Shown: positions 36,413 through 49,000 of the stretch, piece by piece
How the letters are laid out: each line of letters starts with the position of its first letter
Numbering within the stretch: the first letter of the stretch is position 1
Source of the DNA: Spisula solida
Lineage: Eukaryota; Mollusca; Bivalvia; Venerida; Mactridae
Reading direction: 5' to 3'
Assembly (NCBI GenBank): GCA_947247005.1
Contig: OX365952.1
Coordinates: 7,214,501 to 7,278,500, forward strand
Length of the DNA: 64,000 nt
The notes under the pieces: generated by a model
The model's input: the letters and a program-made list of their open reading frames with translations, nothing else
The model's database searches: none
What the model was told of the DNA's origin: nothing
Program-made: the position numbers and the translations under genes

Positions 36413-36837
36413 GTCATAGGACCGACGAATGTACAGGTGGATGGAAGTGCTTAAAATGTATGAAAGTTGGACATAAACAAGGCGATTGTGATATGGAATC
36501 AAGCGAAAGTGAAAGTGAAGACTGTCAACAAAGTCAACCCTCCACTACACACGAAGTTGATTATAACACAATCCTCTCTACACATCAAACGGGCGATGGA
36601 AAACACACATCAACAAAAGCGTCGGTCAAATCTCCACGCAGGGAACTTCGTTCCAGTTCACAGCCGAAAAAACAATCACACATAGACAAGTTTGTGAAAA
36701 GTATGTCAGCAAATAACGGTAAACCATCAAGAGACAGAAGTAGGTCAATCGTTCGCTCATCACCAACTACTCAAGCAGCAAATCAAGAATATAAAACGAA
36801 CTCACATCGAACAAACGATAACAATACAAAACTTTGA
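36413..36837 (+). pseudogene. LINE ORF1 C-terminal part with CCHC knuckle, unit 1
   Basis: The open frame continues upstream to an ATG at 36307, but 36307-36412 belongs to the MITE edge and flanking host DNA, so that start is an artefact of insertion. Inside the element, CLKCMKVGHKQGDC fits the CX2CX4HX4C zinc knuckle used by ORF1 or gag-like proteins to bind RNA. A Ser/Glu-rich and then basic tail follows, ending at TGA. The main RNA-binding and oligomerising part is absent through 5' truncation. Confidence 0.7.
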
Positions 36838-37727
36838 TGATTGTGTTAAAACAAACATTTAATCAGCCTAACGACTGCATTCGTTCAACGGACTCTGATT
36901 TAGATAAAATGAACTCTAATAGTGCAAATATGATGGTAACACTATGCTATGCATGCATATTCTGCATAATATTTACTCCAATTTCACGTTTTACGATGAT
37001 TGAATTTATTACGATAATCATTCACTCTCTGATTGTAATCGTCTTGAATACTGTACCTGACTATGTCAACATGCTATCATGTGTTTAATACGAGTATACT
37101 GTGATAAAAACAAAATCTTTGTAAAAGCATAATAACTACAACATACTCATGATATTGTTTAAAAATATACTTTCACGTTGGTATTTATATACTGACATAC
37201 TTAGTATGATAATTATATTTCATAAAACATATTTAAACTACCCATATGAATATTATAATCACAGTCTAAACACAATTTCACGATCACCAGATATGCTTGA
37301 TTTTCAAAATAATCAAGTATGCCGCGGTCTCGAAATTTGTTTTTATAACGGATTTACACTACGGTTCCATTCTCCAATACTATTAAAATCAACTATATAT
37401 ATATACAATGATAACCCGAATTCACGTTTTAGACGATCACTTTATTGTATACACGTGCTGTTTTTAAACAAGTATAAATATGAATTATATACTTGTTATA
37501 CAGGATGGGTAATTAGCATGTTATGTTTTTTTAAACATGAAAATTACGCATACTATGTGTCCTTTCCCCTATACACCATCTATGTCTCCTGTCATTATAT
37601 CTATACGTCTTTTCACGTTATTTCCATGCTTTATCTCCAATATCTTTCCACACTACTATGTCCTTATGTCTCCATAGGAAGTTCTACAACTTCTAGAGTT
37701 TTAATAATTATATAGAATACAATTAAC
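36838..37727. other. LINE inter-ORF spacer, unit 1
   Basis: Very AT-rich spacer between ORF1 and ORF2. A 188-codon frame (37149-37715) is rich in Tyr, Ile and Leu and has no LINE motif, so I read it as spacer. The same applies to 47558-48447. Confidence 0.5.
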
Positions 37728-40616
37728 ATGACGTCCTCTAAAATACATTTATTATCACTGAACACACAAGGATTAAGAAATATAAACAAACGAAATAGAC
37801 TAAAAGAATACTTAAATCAACAAAAAGTAGACGTCCTATTTATGCAAGAAACACACTACACGGCTGAAATCACAAATAAGCTAAACACTGAATTTAATGA
37901 ATGGGACTCTTTCAATGCATACGGTACTTCGTCTAGTGCTGGATGATCCATTCTTATTAACAAGAAATTAAATTATGATCTTATTGAATCAAAAACATGC
38001 ATAAATGGAAGATACGTCTTCATGAATATCTCCATTGAAGACAATATATACACTTTAATCAATATATACGCATACAACAATAACATTAAAAGAAATAAGT
38101 TCTTTGAAACAATTAGCCAATTAATCAATACACACTGCCAAGGCTACATCATCATCGGAGGTGATTTTAACGAAACATTGACCGAAAAAGATAGAATCTC
38201 TAAAACAACACAACCGAAACCATGTAAATCATTAACAAATCTAATAAATACACTCAAACTCAGCGACATATGGCGTGTTCTAAACATAAACAAACAACAG
38301 TTATAAGTATTTCTGGGATAAAATCGGAAAACTAGTAACAAACTCCCTAAATGAAGGATACATAAAAAATGAATTATCTGCATCCCAGAAATTAGGCGTA
38401 TTATCTCTTTCATATAAAAAAGGAGATCCACATAACTTAGAAAACTGGAGACCAATAACCCTATTAAATAACGATTACAAAATTGTCGCAAAAGTTCTAG
38501 CTATACGAATACAAAAGGTAATACATAAAATAATCAATACTGACCAACAAGGCTATATTAAAAACAGATTCATTGGAAATAATATTAGACAAATTCAAGA
38601 TGTTATAGATTACGCTGAAAAATTACAGATAGAAGGCGCAATTCTATTTTTAGACTTTCGAAAAGCGTTCGACGTTGTTGAATGGAATTTCATGTTTAGC
38701 GCTCTAAAACATTTCGGCTTTAAAGACATGTTCATAAACTGGATTAAAACAATGTATGCCAATATAAAAACATTCATTTTAAATAATGGGTGGAGATCAC
38801 AATGCTTCAATCCACAACGTGGAATAAGACAAGGATGCCCTATCTCTGCTTTGATATTTATTGTTGTGGTTGAATTAATGTCGACTAATATAAGAAACTC
38901 ATCAGACATTAAAGGTATACAGCTAAATGCATTAGATAATATAAAAATATCGCAGTTAGCTGACGACACAACTCTATTCGTTAAATCCGAACAAGAAGTT
39001 AATACCTCTTTATCGATTATCGACAATTTTGGCAAACTGTCAGGGCTACAACTAAATAAGAATAAAACAATAGGTGTCTGGATAGGCTCCTTAAAAAATT
39101 GTAATAGGTCCCCTGGTGGAATACAACGGCAAAATAAGCCTATAAAAGCATTAGGCGTTTACTTTGGAACAGACCAAACAACATGCAATAAACTAAACTG
39201 GAACGAAAAACTAGAAACGTGCAAAGCGTCAATTAATAACTGGAACAAAAGAAATCTTACTTATTTTGGTAAAATACAAGTTTTAAAATCACTTCTTCTG
39301 CCAAAGTTTACATATCTTTTCCACTCCTTGGTTGTTCCAGATAATGTGATAAAACAAATGGAAACTATGTTCTATAACTTTCTGTGGAACGACAAAAGAG
39401 ACAAAATTAAACGAACCACGATCATCGGCGATAAAAGACTAGGTGGTCTACAAATGATCGACATCAAGTCTTATATAAAGTCATTAACATTAAATGGATA
39501 CAAGCTCTGTGTGATAATAACAACACTGCAAAATGGAAACTGATTCCAAACGTCTATTTTAAACCATACGGTGCGAATTTTCTGTTATTCCACATGAATT
39601 TAAACAACAAAAAAATGCTAGACTTAAAACTACCAGAATTCTATGAAGACATTGTAAATGTATGGTTAGATTTAAATAACAGAAATAGTCAAGACATCAC
39701 ACATTTCCGAGATATACGTAAAGAAATAATATGGGGAAACAAACATATAAAATATAACGGGAAAAGTATTGTATTCCCGCATTGGATAAACTCTAACATA
39801 CTTTTTATCAATGATTTGCTCGACGCAAACGGAAATCTAAACTCACAAACAATTCGAGACAAACTTATAAACACACACAATTGGATAACAGAATACAGCA
39901 AACTACTACAATCGATTCCTAAAACTTGGAAACAAAGCCTTAAATCGACAGAATCAATGCATACAATAGTTAACACCTCTCTTGAAATAAAATTAAATAA
40001 TTTAAAACTCGAAAACATTAAAAGCAACGACATATATAAATACCTAATCTCATTTAAATTCACAAAACCGTATACGCATAATCATTGGGAATCAGTACTA
40101 AACGTACATATTGACTGGTATACAGTATATTCCTTTATACATACAATCCCTGACAATAGAGTTAAACAATTCAAGTACAGAATCCTTCAAAATATATTTA
40201 CATCAAATGAATTAAGATACAGATGGAAAATTTCCGAAACAGATAATTGTCATGTTTGCAACGTCACTGAAACATATAACCATCTTTTTATTGAATGTCC
40301 ACAAACAAACAAACTTTGGATTGAAATCCAAACGGTTTTTAATATCTGCGGTATAAACACAAACATACGAACTCTTAAACATATTGTTATCGGATACAAA
40401 ATAAGTAACGCCAGATATTTCTATATGAATCAAATACTTTCGCTAATAGGTTTCTGCATTAGCAAAGCATATTTTCTAAGTGATAATTGGACAAAAACCA
40501 ACAACCTATACCACATCTTCACCTACGAATATAATACTTTGGCCTTATACCTAAACAAACTAAAGGTCAAAGATCACTTCATAACACTATTTAACAAACA
40601 CCTTCCCTTAACCTAA
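37728..40616 (+). pseudogene. LINE ORF2 (endonuclease, reverse transcriptase), unit 1
   Basis: ATG at 37728 starts an APE-like endonuclease (LLSLNTQGLRN, VLFMQETH, then IIIGGDFNETLTEKDR). It is interrupted by a TGA at 37944. Near 38306 the frame jumps and the rest of the endonuclease plus the linker is missing, a deletion probably of several hundred codons judged from family layout. The reverse transcriptase follows: KKGDPHNLENWRPITLLN, ILFLDFRKAFDVVEWNF, RGIRQGCPISALIF and QLADDTTLF, with the catalytic DD intact. A one-base frameshift near 39493 precedes a C-terminal part (39594-40616) ending with the knuckle CHVCNVTETYNHLFIEC. Motif style is L1/Tx1-like. Confidence 0.8.
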
Positions 40617-41225
40617 TAACATTTGAACATTAACATCAACTCGCCCCCTTCTTTTTTATCCATATCAATTGTTACATGCTTAATTCTTAAGCGTTAATAG
40701 TTGTTATTCCTCATTCAACCTATAGCCACACATCGAGCTAATCTAGACTGCTTTCGCTTTCGACTTATACTTTAGCTAGACTAACTCAATGATGTGATTG
40801 GCTTAAACACTTTCAATAATAGTTATATTTATATACGCTCTATGCTTTCATAAGTAAGCAAAATAATGATATATGTGTCTTGTTTCATGTATATGTTTAT
40901 ATATGTGTAATGTACATGTATTCTATCTGATGTAATATATAATACTTACAACACTTGAAAATTATAATTATAACCGCTTATACAATTGAAGATACATTTA
41001 TAATAACTATGTGAAACAACCATTACTATATACGTTCATATGTTTAAATTGACTATCTTCTCTTGTTTATTGTTCTCTCTTTTCAGCATATTATACAGTT
41101 TATGTCAAAGTAGTTTAATTACCAAATGTTAAGATAGTCTTTACAAAAGCCCTAGAGCTTGTCTGTAATTTATTTTTATGAGCTATTGAAATAAAATTTA
41201 CCAAAAAGAAAAAAAGATTCGTTGC

Positions 41226-41414
41226 TTCTCTGAATTTTAAGGAATAGTCTTGTAGATTACAGTGGTATTTGAATAGTTAATATCATGGTCATGTGACAAC
41301 AACTCTAACAGTAATAATCACTGTTTAATAGGATGTATGCGGATTATCGTGGTCTAAGAGCCCAATAGAAAACATTTCAAATGAGAAGAAATATATATTC
41401 AAATATTGATTTAC
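41226..41414. other. Intron remainder, unit 1
   Basis: Single-copy-looking sequence between the LINE target duplication and the splice donor at 41414; the same in unit 2 at 51946-52134. Confidence 0.4.
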
Positions 41415-41597
41415 CTTTTACCCAGTACGTTCCTTCTGTTACTACAACTTTGGACAATGACATCAAGGCTATGGGGTTGTTACCAGTAACTAACTCTCCA
41501 CCAAGCTCGTCACAGTAACTCACTGCATGTTCATAGGAAAGTGTGTGGATATTCACAAAATACTTCACCATCCCAACACGTATCGAGCCAGTATCTA
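41415..41597 (-). CDS. Orphan copy: receptor CTLD first-half exon
   Basis: Copy of the exon at 52135-52317. It holds the N-terminal half of a CTLD (YFVNIHTLSYEHAVSYCDEL, GGELV) up to GTYWVK and ends at a GTAAAT donor in phase 1, joining in frame to the exon at 34943-35301. The acceptor, ATATCAAG, is phase 1 but weak. The frame also stays open upstream to an ATG at 41703, which would give a short 215-residue protein with a poor signal sequence. The only difference from unit 2 in this frame (Pro versus Ser at 41646) lies upstream of the acceptor. Confidence 0.5.
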
Positions 41598-41730
41598 CTT
41601 GATATAAATAATCCAGTTCATTGGCATAATCAACAAGGGGCATTGGTTTTGGTTGTTTACAAATCACGTATAAATATGGCAAGAGAGATTTATGAAAAAA
41701 CATCTAATAATACGTATATAAATGGAAAGA

Positions 41731-41896
41731 ACAAATATAACGACACAATAATAATAATCAGAACAAATATAACGACACAGTAATAATGATCAGAACAAAT
41801 ATAACGACACAGTAATAATAATCAGAACAAATATAACGACACAGTAATAATAATCAGAACAAATATAACGACACAGTAATAATAATCAGAACAAAT
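41731..41896. repeat. 32-bp tandem repeat, five copies, unit 1
   Basis: ACAAATATAACGACACAGTA plus 12 bases repeats at 41731, 41763, 41795, 41827 and 41859, with a partial sixth. The same array is at 52451-52616. Confidence 0.9.
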
Positions 41897-42131
41897 GCAC
41901 AAGCAAGTTTCTTTGGCAATTTAAATTCTAACAGCCTCTATAGAGAATCACACGTTGGGAATCACAAAATTTATTTTCTGTCGGTTAAGCGAAGCGCATA
42001 AGACGGAAAATGCTTTCCTGTGATTGGGTAAGATCCTCTGATTACACCAATCAGGAGTTGTTATGTTGGTAACCATAGCGCACGAGTTGTCGTGCGCAGT
42101 GATTGAAGATATGTGGTCATTCAGCTTTGGG

Positions 42132-44556
42132 CTACGTTCTATGGATACCGCCCTATATTGAACATAGAATAAAACGTATGTTCTATGGGTAACCGCCTTA
42201 AGATACCAATAACAACAGTATATACAACATATAATAAACCTACATTCTATAGATGCCGCGATGACATGTCTATAACAATTCCAAATGCAACAAAGACGAA
42301 CCCTGCATTCTATGGATGCCGCGTTAACAAGTCAATAACAACACTTATTACAACATAGAATAAAGCTACATTCCATAGATGCGCGCTAACATGTCCATAA
42401 AGAACACTATATGCAACAAAGAATAAACCTACATTCTATGGATGCGCAATTATATGTATATAGCAACATTATTTACAACATTGAATATACCTATATTAGA
42501 TGGATACCGCCCTAACATACCTATAACAACACTATATTGAACATAGAATAAACCTAGGTTCTATGGATACCGCCTTTAAGTACCTCCAGCAACACTTTAT
42601 AGAACATAGAATATACCTACGTTCTATGGATACCGCCCTATATTGAACATAGAAAAAAAACTACGTTCTATAGATACCGCCCTATATTGAACATAGAATA
42701 AACCTACATTCTATAGATGCCTCGCTAATATGCCCATAAGAGCACTATATTGAACATAGAATAAAACTAAAGTCTATGGAAACCGCCTGAAGATACCAAT
42801 ACCACACTGTATACAACATAGAATAAACCTACATTATAATATGGATGTCGTGCTAACATGTCTATTACAACACTATTTGCATCAATGAAGAACCCTACAT
42901 TGTATGGATGCCGTGCTAACATGTCTATAACAACACTTAATAGAACATTGAATAAACCTACATTCTATAGATGCCGCGTTAACATGTCCATAAGAACACT
43001 AAATTGAACATAGAATAAAACCTACGTCGTATGGATACCGCCGGAAGATACCAATAACAAAGAATAAACCTACATTCTATGGATGCCGCGCTTATGTGTC
43101 TATAGCAACATTATTTACAACATTGAATATACCTACATTACATGGATACCGCCATAACATACTTATAACAACACTATATTGAACATAGAAAAAACCTACG
43201 TTCTATGGATACCGCCTTAAAGTTCCTCTAGCAACACTTTATTGAACATAGAATATACCTACGTTCTATGGATACCGCCCTATATTGAACATAGAATAAA
43301 ACGTATGTTCTATGGATACCGCCTTAAGATACCAATAACAACAGTATATACAACATATAATAAACCTACATTCTATAGATGCCGCGATGACATGTCTATA
43401 ACAATTCCAAATGCAACGAAGACGAACCCTGCATTCTATGGATGCCGCGCTAACATGTCAATAAGAACACTTATTACAACATAGAATAAAGCTACATTCC
43501 ATAGATGCGCGCTAACATGTCCATAAAGAACACTATATGCAACAAAGAATAAACCTACATTCTATGGATGCGGCACTTATATGTATATAACAACATTATT
43601 TACAACATTGAATATACCTATATTAGATGGATACTGCCCTAACATACCTATAACAACACTATATTGAACATAGAATAAACCTAGGTTCTATGGATACCGC
43701 CTTAAAGTACCTCCAGCAACACTTTATTGCACATAGAATATACCTACGTTCTATGGACACCGCCCTATATTGAACATAGAATAAAACCTACGTTCTATGG
43801 ATACCACCTGAAGATACCAATAACAACACTATATACAACATAGAATAAACCTACATTATATGGATATCGTGCTAACATGTCTATAACAACACTACGTACA
43901 ACATATAATAAACCTACGTTCTATAGATGCCTCGCTAACATGTCTATAACAATTCTAAATGCAACAAAGAAGAACCCTACATTCTATGGATGCCGCGCTA
44001 ACATGTCGATACCAACACTTAATACAACATAGAATGAACCTACATTCTATAGATGTCGCGCTAACATGTCCATAAGAACACTATATGCTACAAAGAATAA
44101 ACCTACATTCTATGGATGCCGCGATTATATGTCTATAGCAACATTATTTAAAACATTAAATATACATACATTAGATGGATACCGCCCTAACCTACTTCTA
44201 ACAACACTAAATTGAACATAGAATAAACCTAAGTTGTATGGATACCGCCTTAAAGTACCTCCAGCAACACTTTATTGAACATAGAATATACCTACTTTCT
44301 ATGGATACCGCCCTATATTGAACAAAGAATAAAACCTATGTTCTATGGATACCGCCTTAAGATACCAATAACAACACTATATACAACATAGAATAAACCT
44401 ACATTAGATGGATACCGCTCTAACATACTTATAACAACACTATATTGAACATAGAATAAACCTACGTTCTATGGATACCGCCTTAAAGTACCTCCAGCAA
44501 CACTTTATTGAACATAGAATATACCTACGTTCTATGGATACCGCCCTATATTGAAC
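42132..44556 (+). repeat. 63-bp minisatellite, duplicated portion
   Basis: About 38 units, a copy of 31432-33856 in the same orientation, including the 1127-bp higher-order period. This block exists here only because of the large duplication. Confidence 0.9.
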
Positions 44557-45212
44557 GTTTGAATGTTTAATGATTTTCTTTATAAAGCACTTACATTCCA
44601 AAGTGTCTATTATTCAGCAAACTTCCTGACAGACACAATCAACAAAACCAATCACCATATAGGAAGTATCATGTTTATACACAGGGGTATTCATATACTC
44701 GCACATGTGTGCGCCAGCAAGCTATTGGTGAATGGCAGGTTTTTATTGTTCAGTCTTTCAACAGACTGCCGGTTGATACTTTGCATAATTATGCATAGGT
44801 GATCTTATTCCAAAAATGTACATAATGCTTGTGTCCACCAGCTAACTATTGTGAATGGCAGGTTTTTATTGTGCATTAATCCAACAGACTGCCAGTTGGT
44901 ACATTGCATTTTTTCAATAGAACTTCTCCCAAAGCACAATATTGCACTTGTCCAAATTATTGTTTGGTGCTGGAGACAAAATATAACTGTGTAGAATGTT
45001 AGCGATGTTCGTATAATGGATTCACGATTTTAATACAAAAACTAATACATATAGGCAAAACAAACTACATAGAGAATAAAAGGTTAGTGACGTGGACGTG
45101 TAAGTTAAAAATGATATTCAGGCCGTAGACAAAATCGCAGACATCCAGACATATCACATATATCACAGGGAGGCAATACGAGACTTCTACGGCTGTCCCA
45201 CGCGTCGGAATA
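44557..45212. repeat. Flank with an old 122-bp tandem pair, unit 2
   Basis: Copy of 33857-34512. It is 3' flank of the receptor gene in minus sense. No polyadenylation signal could be assigned with confidence. Confidence 0.5.
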
Positions 45213-45423
<211 letters not shown>

Positions 45424-45662
45424 GTAGTAGAAATATAGATGTAACGGTCACACAGTTAATTGCACGGCAATTCGAAGAAAGTATTGACGTGTCGAGAATT
45501 GGGTTTGCGACTTGTGGCGCCAATATGCCGTACTGCGATCGTAGGTTTGTCCTATTACGGCAGTCACACGAAACACCAGCGAGCGTAGACATGTGTACGT
45601 GAACGGCTGTCACAAGGCTGGTGTGACGCAGGATTTACTAGGACATTTAAATATAGACACGT

Positions 45663-46021
45663 CTACGGTATTACACTGATGGATTGTTTCCTTCCTCTTA
45701 TTGTCATTATAACTCTGTCTGCATCAACAATAAGAACCAAACACACTACAATTGCTAAACACGCCACGCCTACAGTGCATCCCATTGTCTTGGCCGATAC
45801 CCGTTTATCTTCGACACTGATCAAACTTCGCTCGCTCCTAGATGTAGTCTTAGCATTCACTGTCATGTCAGTAAGAAGGTGTTCGAATGATGGTTCCGTT
45901 AATACAGCTCCTGGATCCACCAGAATACAGCAAATACTTGATTTACATGATTCACAGTTCGATACAGTGACAGCAACCTTGCCATCTATCATAGCAGACA
46001 AACACGATCCATCCCGTCGTC
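45663..46021 (-). CDS. Receptor exon 7: CTLD4 second half, membrane span, tail
   Basis: The acceptor TTTTGTTCTTTGCAG is strong. The exon contributes residues 713-831: the disulphide-bearing end of CTLD4 (CLSAMIDGKVAVTV, NCESCKSSICCI), a stalk rich in Ser/Thr/Lys, a membrane span from about 794 to 811 and the tail ADRVIMTIRGRKQSISVIP. Basic residues after the span agree with a cytoplasmic C-terminus. Stop TAG at 45663. Confidence 0.75.
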
Positions 46022-49000
46022 CTGCAAAGAACAAAATATGGAAAACATTATCTGTATAATCCATTTAAGGTCTGGTGACAGTGACGTAGCCTATTATGTG
46101 TACACATAATATTAAAACCATTGTCTGAATAGGTAGTGCGAATATAGTTTGTTATCTCAGCATTGAAATTATGGCTGCCTGTTTTAGCCTTTATATTTGG
46201 TTGTACACCATAATAGTGGACCCGACCGCTGCGTCACTGTATTTTTACCCTGACTGGAATATACATTGTATTTACAATGTCATAAAGGATCAGGCTTAAA
46301 CTCAATCCTGTTTTTGCTATCTTTTGAAAGTATTTTGAAGTTAAGTAATATATTTTCCTGAGCTTGTACAGACTACCTAAATATCTTCTAGATAACAGAC
46401 CACGAACATTGACAACATTTTTTTTCTTACAAAAAAGGGATTTCTTGTATTTGAGACTGAAACTGATCTCAGACATTTAGGATCACGCTCGAAAACCCAG
46501 CTTCAATTTATTCAGTACAATATTTCTGTAACAATGTATTAAAACTTATGTTTTGTCTTTGAAATGATGGATATTTCAATAATGTTTCCTCTGCATACAA
46601 GAAATCGTCTTTAGATTAACATATTTTCTGTATACGAAATAATATACATTGAGCTTGAGTGAGCTCCTGAAAACCGAATACAGTATTTCCACACTATAGA
46701 TAAGTCATCTCCAGCAGGCTACGGTGTAATCATGTTTGTTTTGACAGTTCAAAAGCTGCATTAATAGAATTCCTATTTCTATCCAACCTAATTTGAATAG
46801 TTTAGCGCGAATAATGTGTTGTGTACATCATTAAGCCTAGGTCCCACTGAGCAATTTTTGCCTCGGCGATGTACTACCGGTTTAAATTAATGAGTTATCA
46901 GGTTATCGGGAACTGGTCAATCGTGGTCTAGGGAAGCTTAAGGGAAGTCATGAGACAATTTGTGATATCGGAAGGAATTGTGATGAATCGAGTTGTATCG
47001 ATAGACATCGGGAGAACATCGCCGATGTGGAATCCTCAGTGGGACCTAGGCTTAAAATAAATAAAAGCGTTGCACAACTAAGTAAGAGTCAGTTGTTCTT
47101 ACTTTCGATTTTACCCCGTCTAGATTCGTTGCGTCATAGGACCGACGAATGTACAGGTGGATGGAAGTGCTTAAAATGTATGAAAGTTGGACATAAACAA
47201 GGCGATTGTGATATGGAATCAAGCGAAAGTGAAAGTGAAGACTGTCAACAAAGTCAACCCTCCACTACACACGAAGTTGATTATAACACAATCCTCTCTA
47301 CACATCAAACGGGCGATGGAAAACACACATCAACAAAAGCGTCGGTCAAATCTCCACGCAGGGAACTTCGTTCCAGTTCACAGCCGAAAAAACAATCACA
47401 CATAGACAAGTTTGTGAAAAGTATGTCAGCAAATAACGGTAAACCATCAAGAGACAGAAGTAGGTCAATCGTTCGCTCATCACCAACTACTCAAGCAGCA
47501 AATCAAGAATATAAAACGAACTCACATCGAACAAACGATAACAATACAAAACTTTGATGATTGTGTTAAAACAAACATTTAATCAGCCTAACGACTGCAT
47601 TCGTTCAACGGACTCTGATTTAGATAAAATGAACTCTAATAGTGCAAATATGATGGTAACACTATGCTATGCATGCATATTCTGCATAATATTTACTCCA
47701 ATTTCACGTTTTACGATGATTGAATTTATTACGATAATCATTCACTCTCTGATTGTAATCGTCTTGAATACTGTACCTGACTATGTCAACATGCTATCAT
47801 GTGTTTAATACGAGTATACTGTGATAAAAACAAAATCTTTGTAAAAGCATAATAACTACAACATACTCATGATATTGTTTAAAAATATACTTTCACGTTG
47901 GTATTTATATACTGACATACTTAGTATGATAATTATATTTCATAAAACATATTTAAACTACCCATATGAATATTATAATCACAGTCTAAACACAATTTCA
48001 CGATCACCAGATATGCTTGATTTTCAAAATAATCAAGTATGCCGCGGTCTCGAAATTTGTTTTTATAACGGATTTACACTACGGTTCCATTCTCCAATAC
48101 TATTAAAATCAACTATATATATATACAATGATAACCCGAATTCACGTTTTAGACGATCACTTTATTGTATACACGTGCTGTTTTTAAACAAGTATAAATA
48201 TGAATTATATACTTGTTATACAGGATGGGTAATTAGCATGTTATGTTTTTTTAAACATGAAAATTACGCATACTATGTGTCCTTTCCCCTATACACCATC
48301 TATGTCTCCTGTCATTATATCTATACGTCTTTTCACGTTATTTCCATGCTTTATCTCCAATATCTTTCCACACTACTATGTCCTTATGTCTCCATAGGAA
48401 GTTCTACAACTTCTAGAGTTTTAATAATTATATAGAATACAATTAACATGACGTCCTCTAAAATACATTTATTATCACTGAACACACAAGGATTAAGAAA
48501 TATAAACAAACGAAATAGACTAAAAGAATACTTAAATCAACAAAAAGTAGACGTCCTATTTATGCAAGAAACACACTACACGGCTGAAATCACAAATAAG
48601 CTAAACACTGAATTTAATGAATGGGACTCTTTCAATGCATACGGTACTTCGTCTAGTGCTGGATGATCCATTCTTATTAACAAGAAATTAAATTATGATC
48701 TTATTGAATCAAAAACATGCATAAATGGAAGATACGTCTTCATGAATATCTCCATTGAAGACAATATATACACTTTAATCAATATATACGCATACAACAA
48801 TAACATTAAAAGAAATAAGTTCTTTGAAACAATTAGCCAATTAATCAATACACACTGCCAAGGCTACATCATCATCGGAGGTGATTTTAACGAAACATTG
48901 ACCGAAAAAGATAGAATCTCTAAAACAACACAACCGAAACCATGTAAATCATTAACAAATCTAATAAATACACTCAAACTCAGCGACATATGGCGTGTTC

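Larger units (their letters stand above)
36413..41214 (+). mobile_element. L1/Tx1-like LINE, unit 1, with 11-bp target duplication
   Basis: AGATTCGTTGC at 36402-36412 is repeated exactly at 41215-41225, directly after an A-rich tail (AAAAAGAAAAAA). The insert therefore spans 36413-41214, with an AATAAA at 41190. It begins inside ORF1 (5' truncation) and contains a broken ORF2. It lies in the last intron of the lectin-like module, antisense to it. The same breaks occur in the copy at 47133-51934, so insertion and decay came before the duplication. Confidence 0.85.

Noticed and set aside
37149..37715. 188-codon frame between the LINE ORFs
   Set aside because: AT-driven composition rich in Tyr, Ile and Leu, no LINE or other motif, and located in the spacer of a dead element. 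The copy is at 47869-48435.
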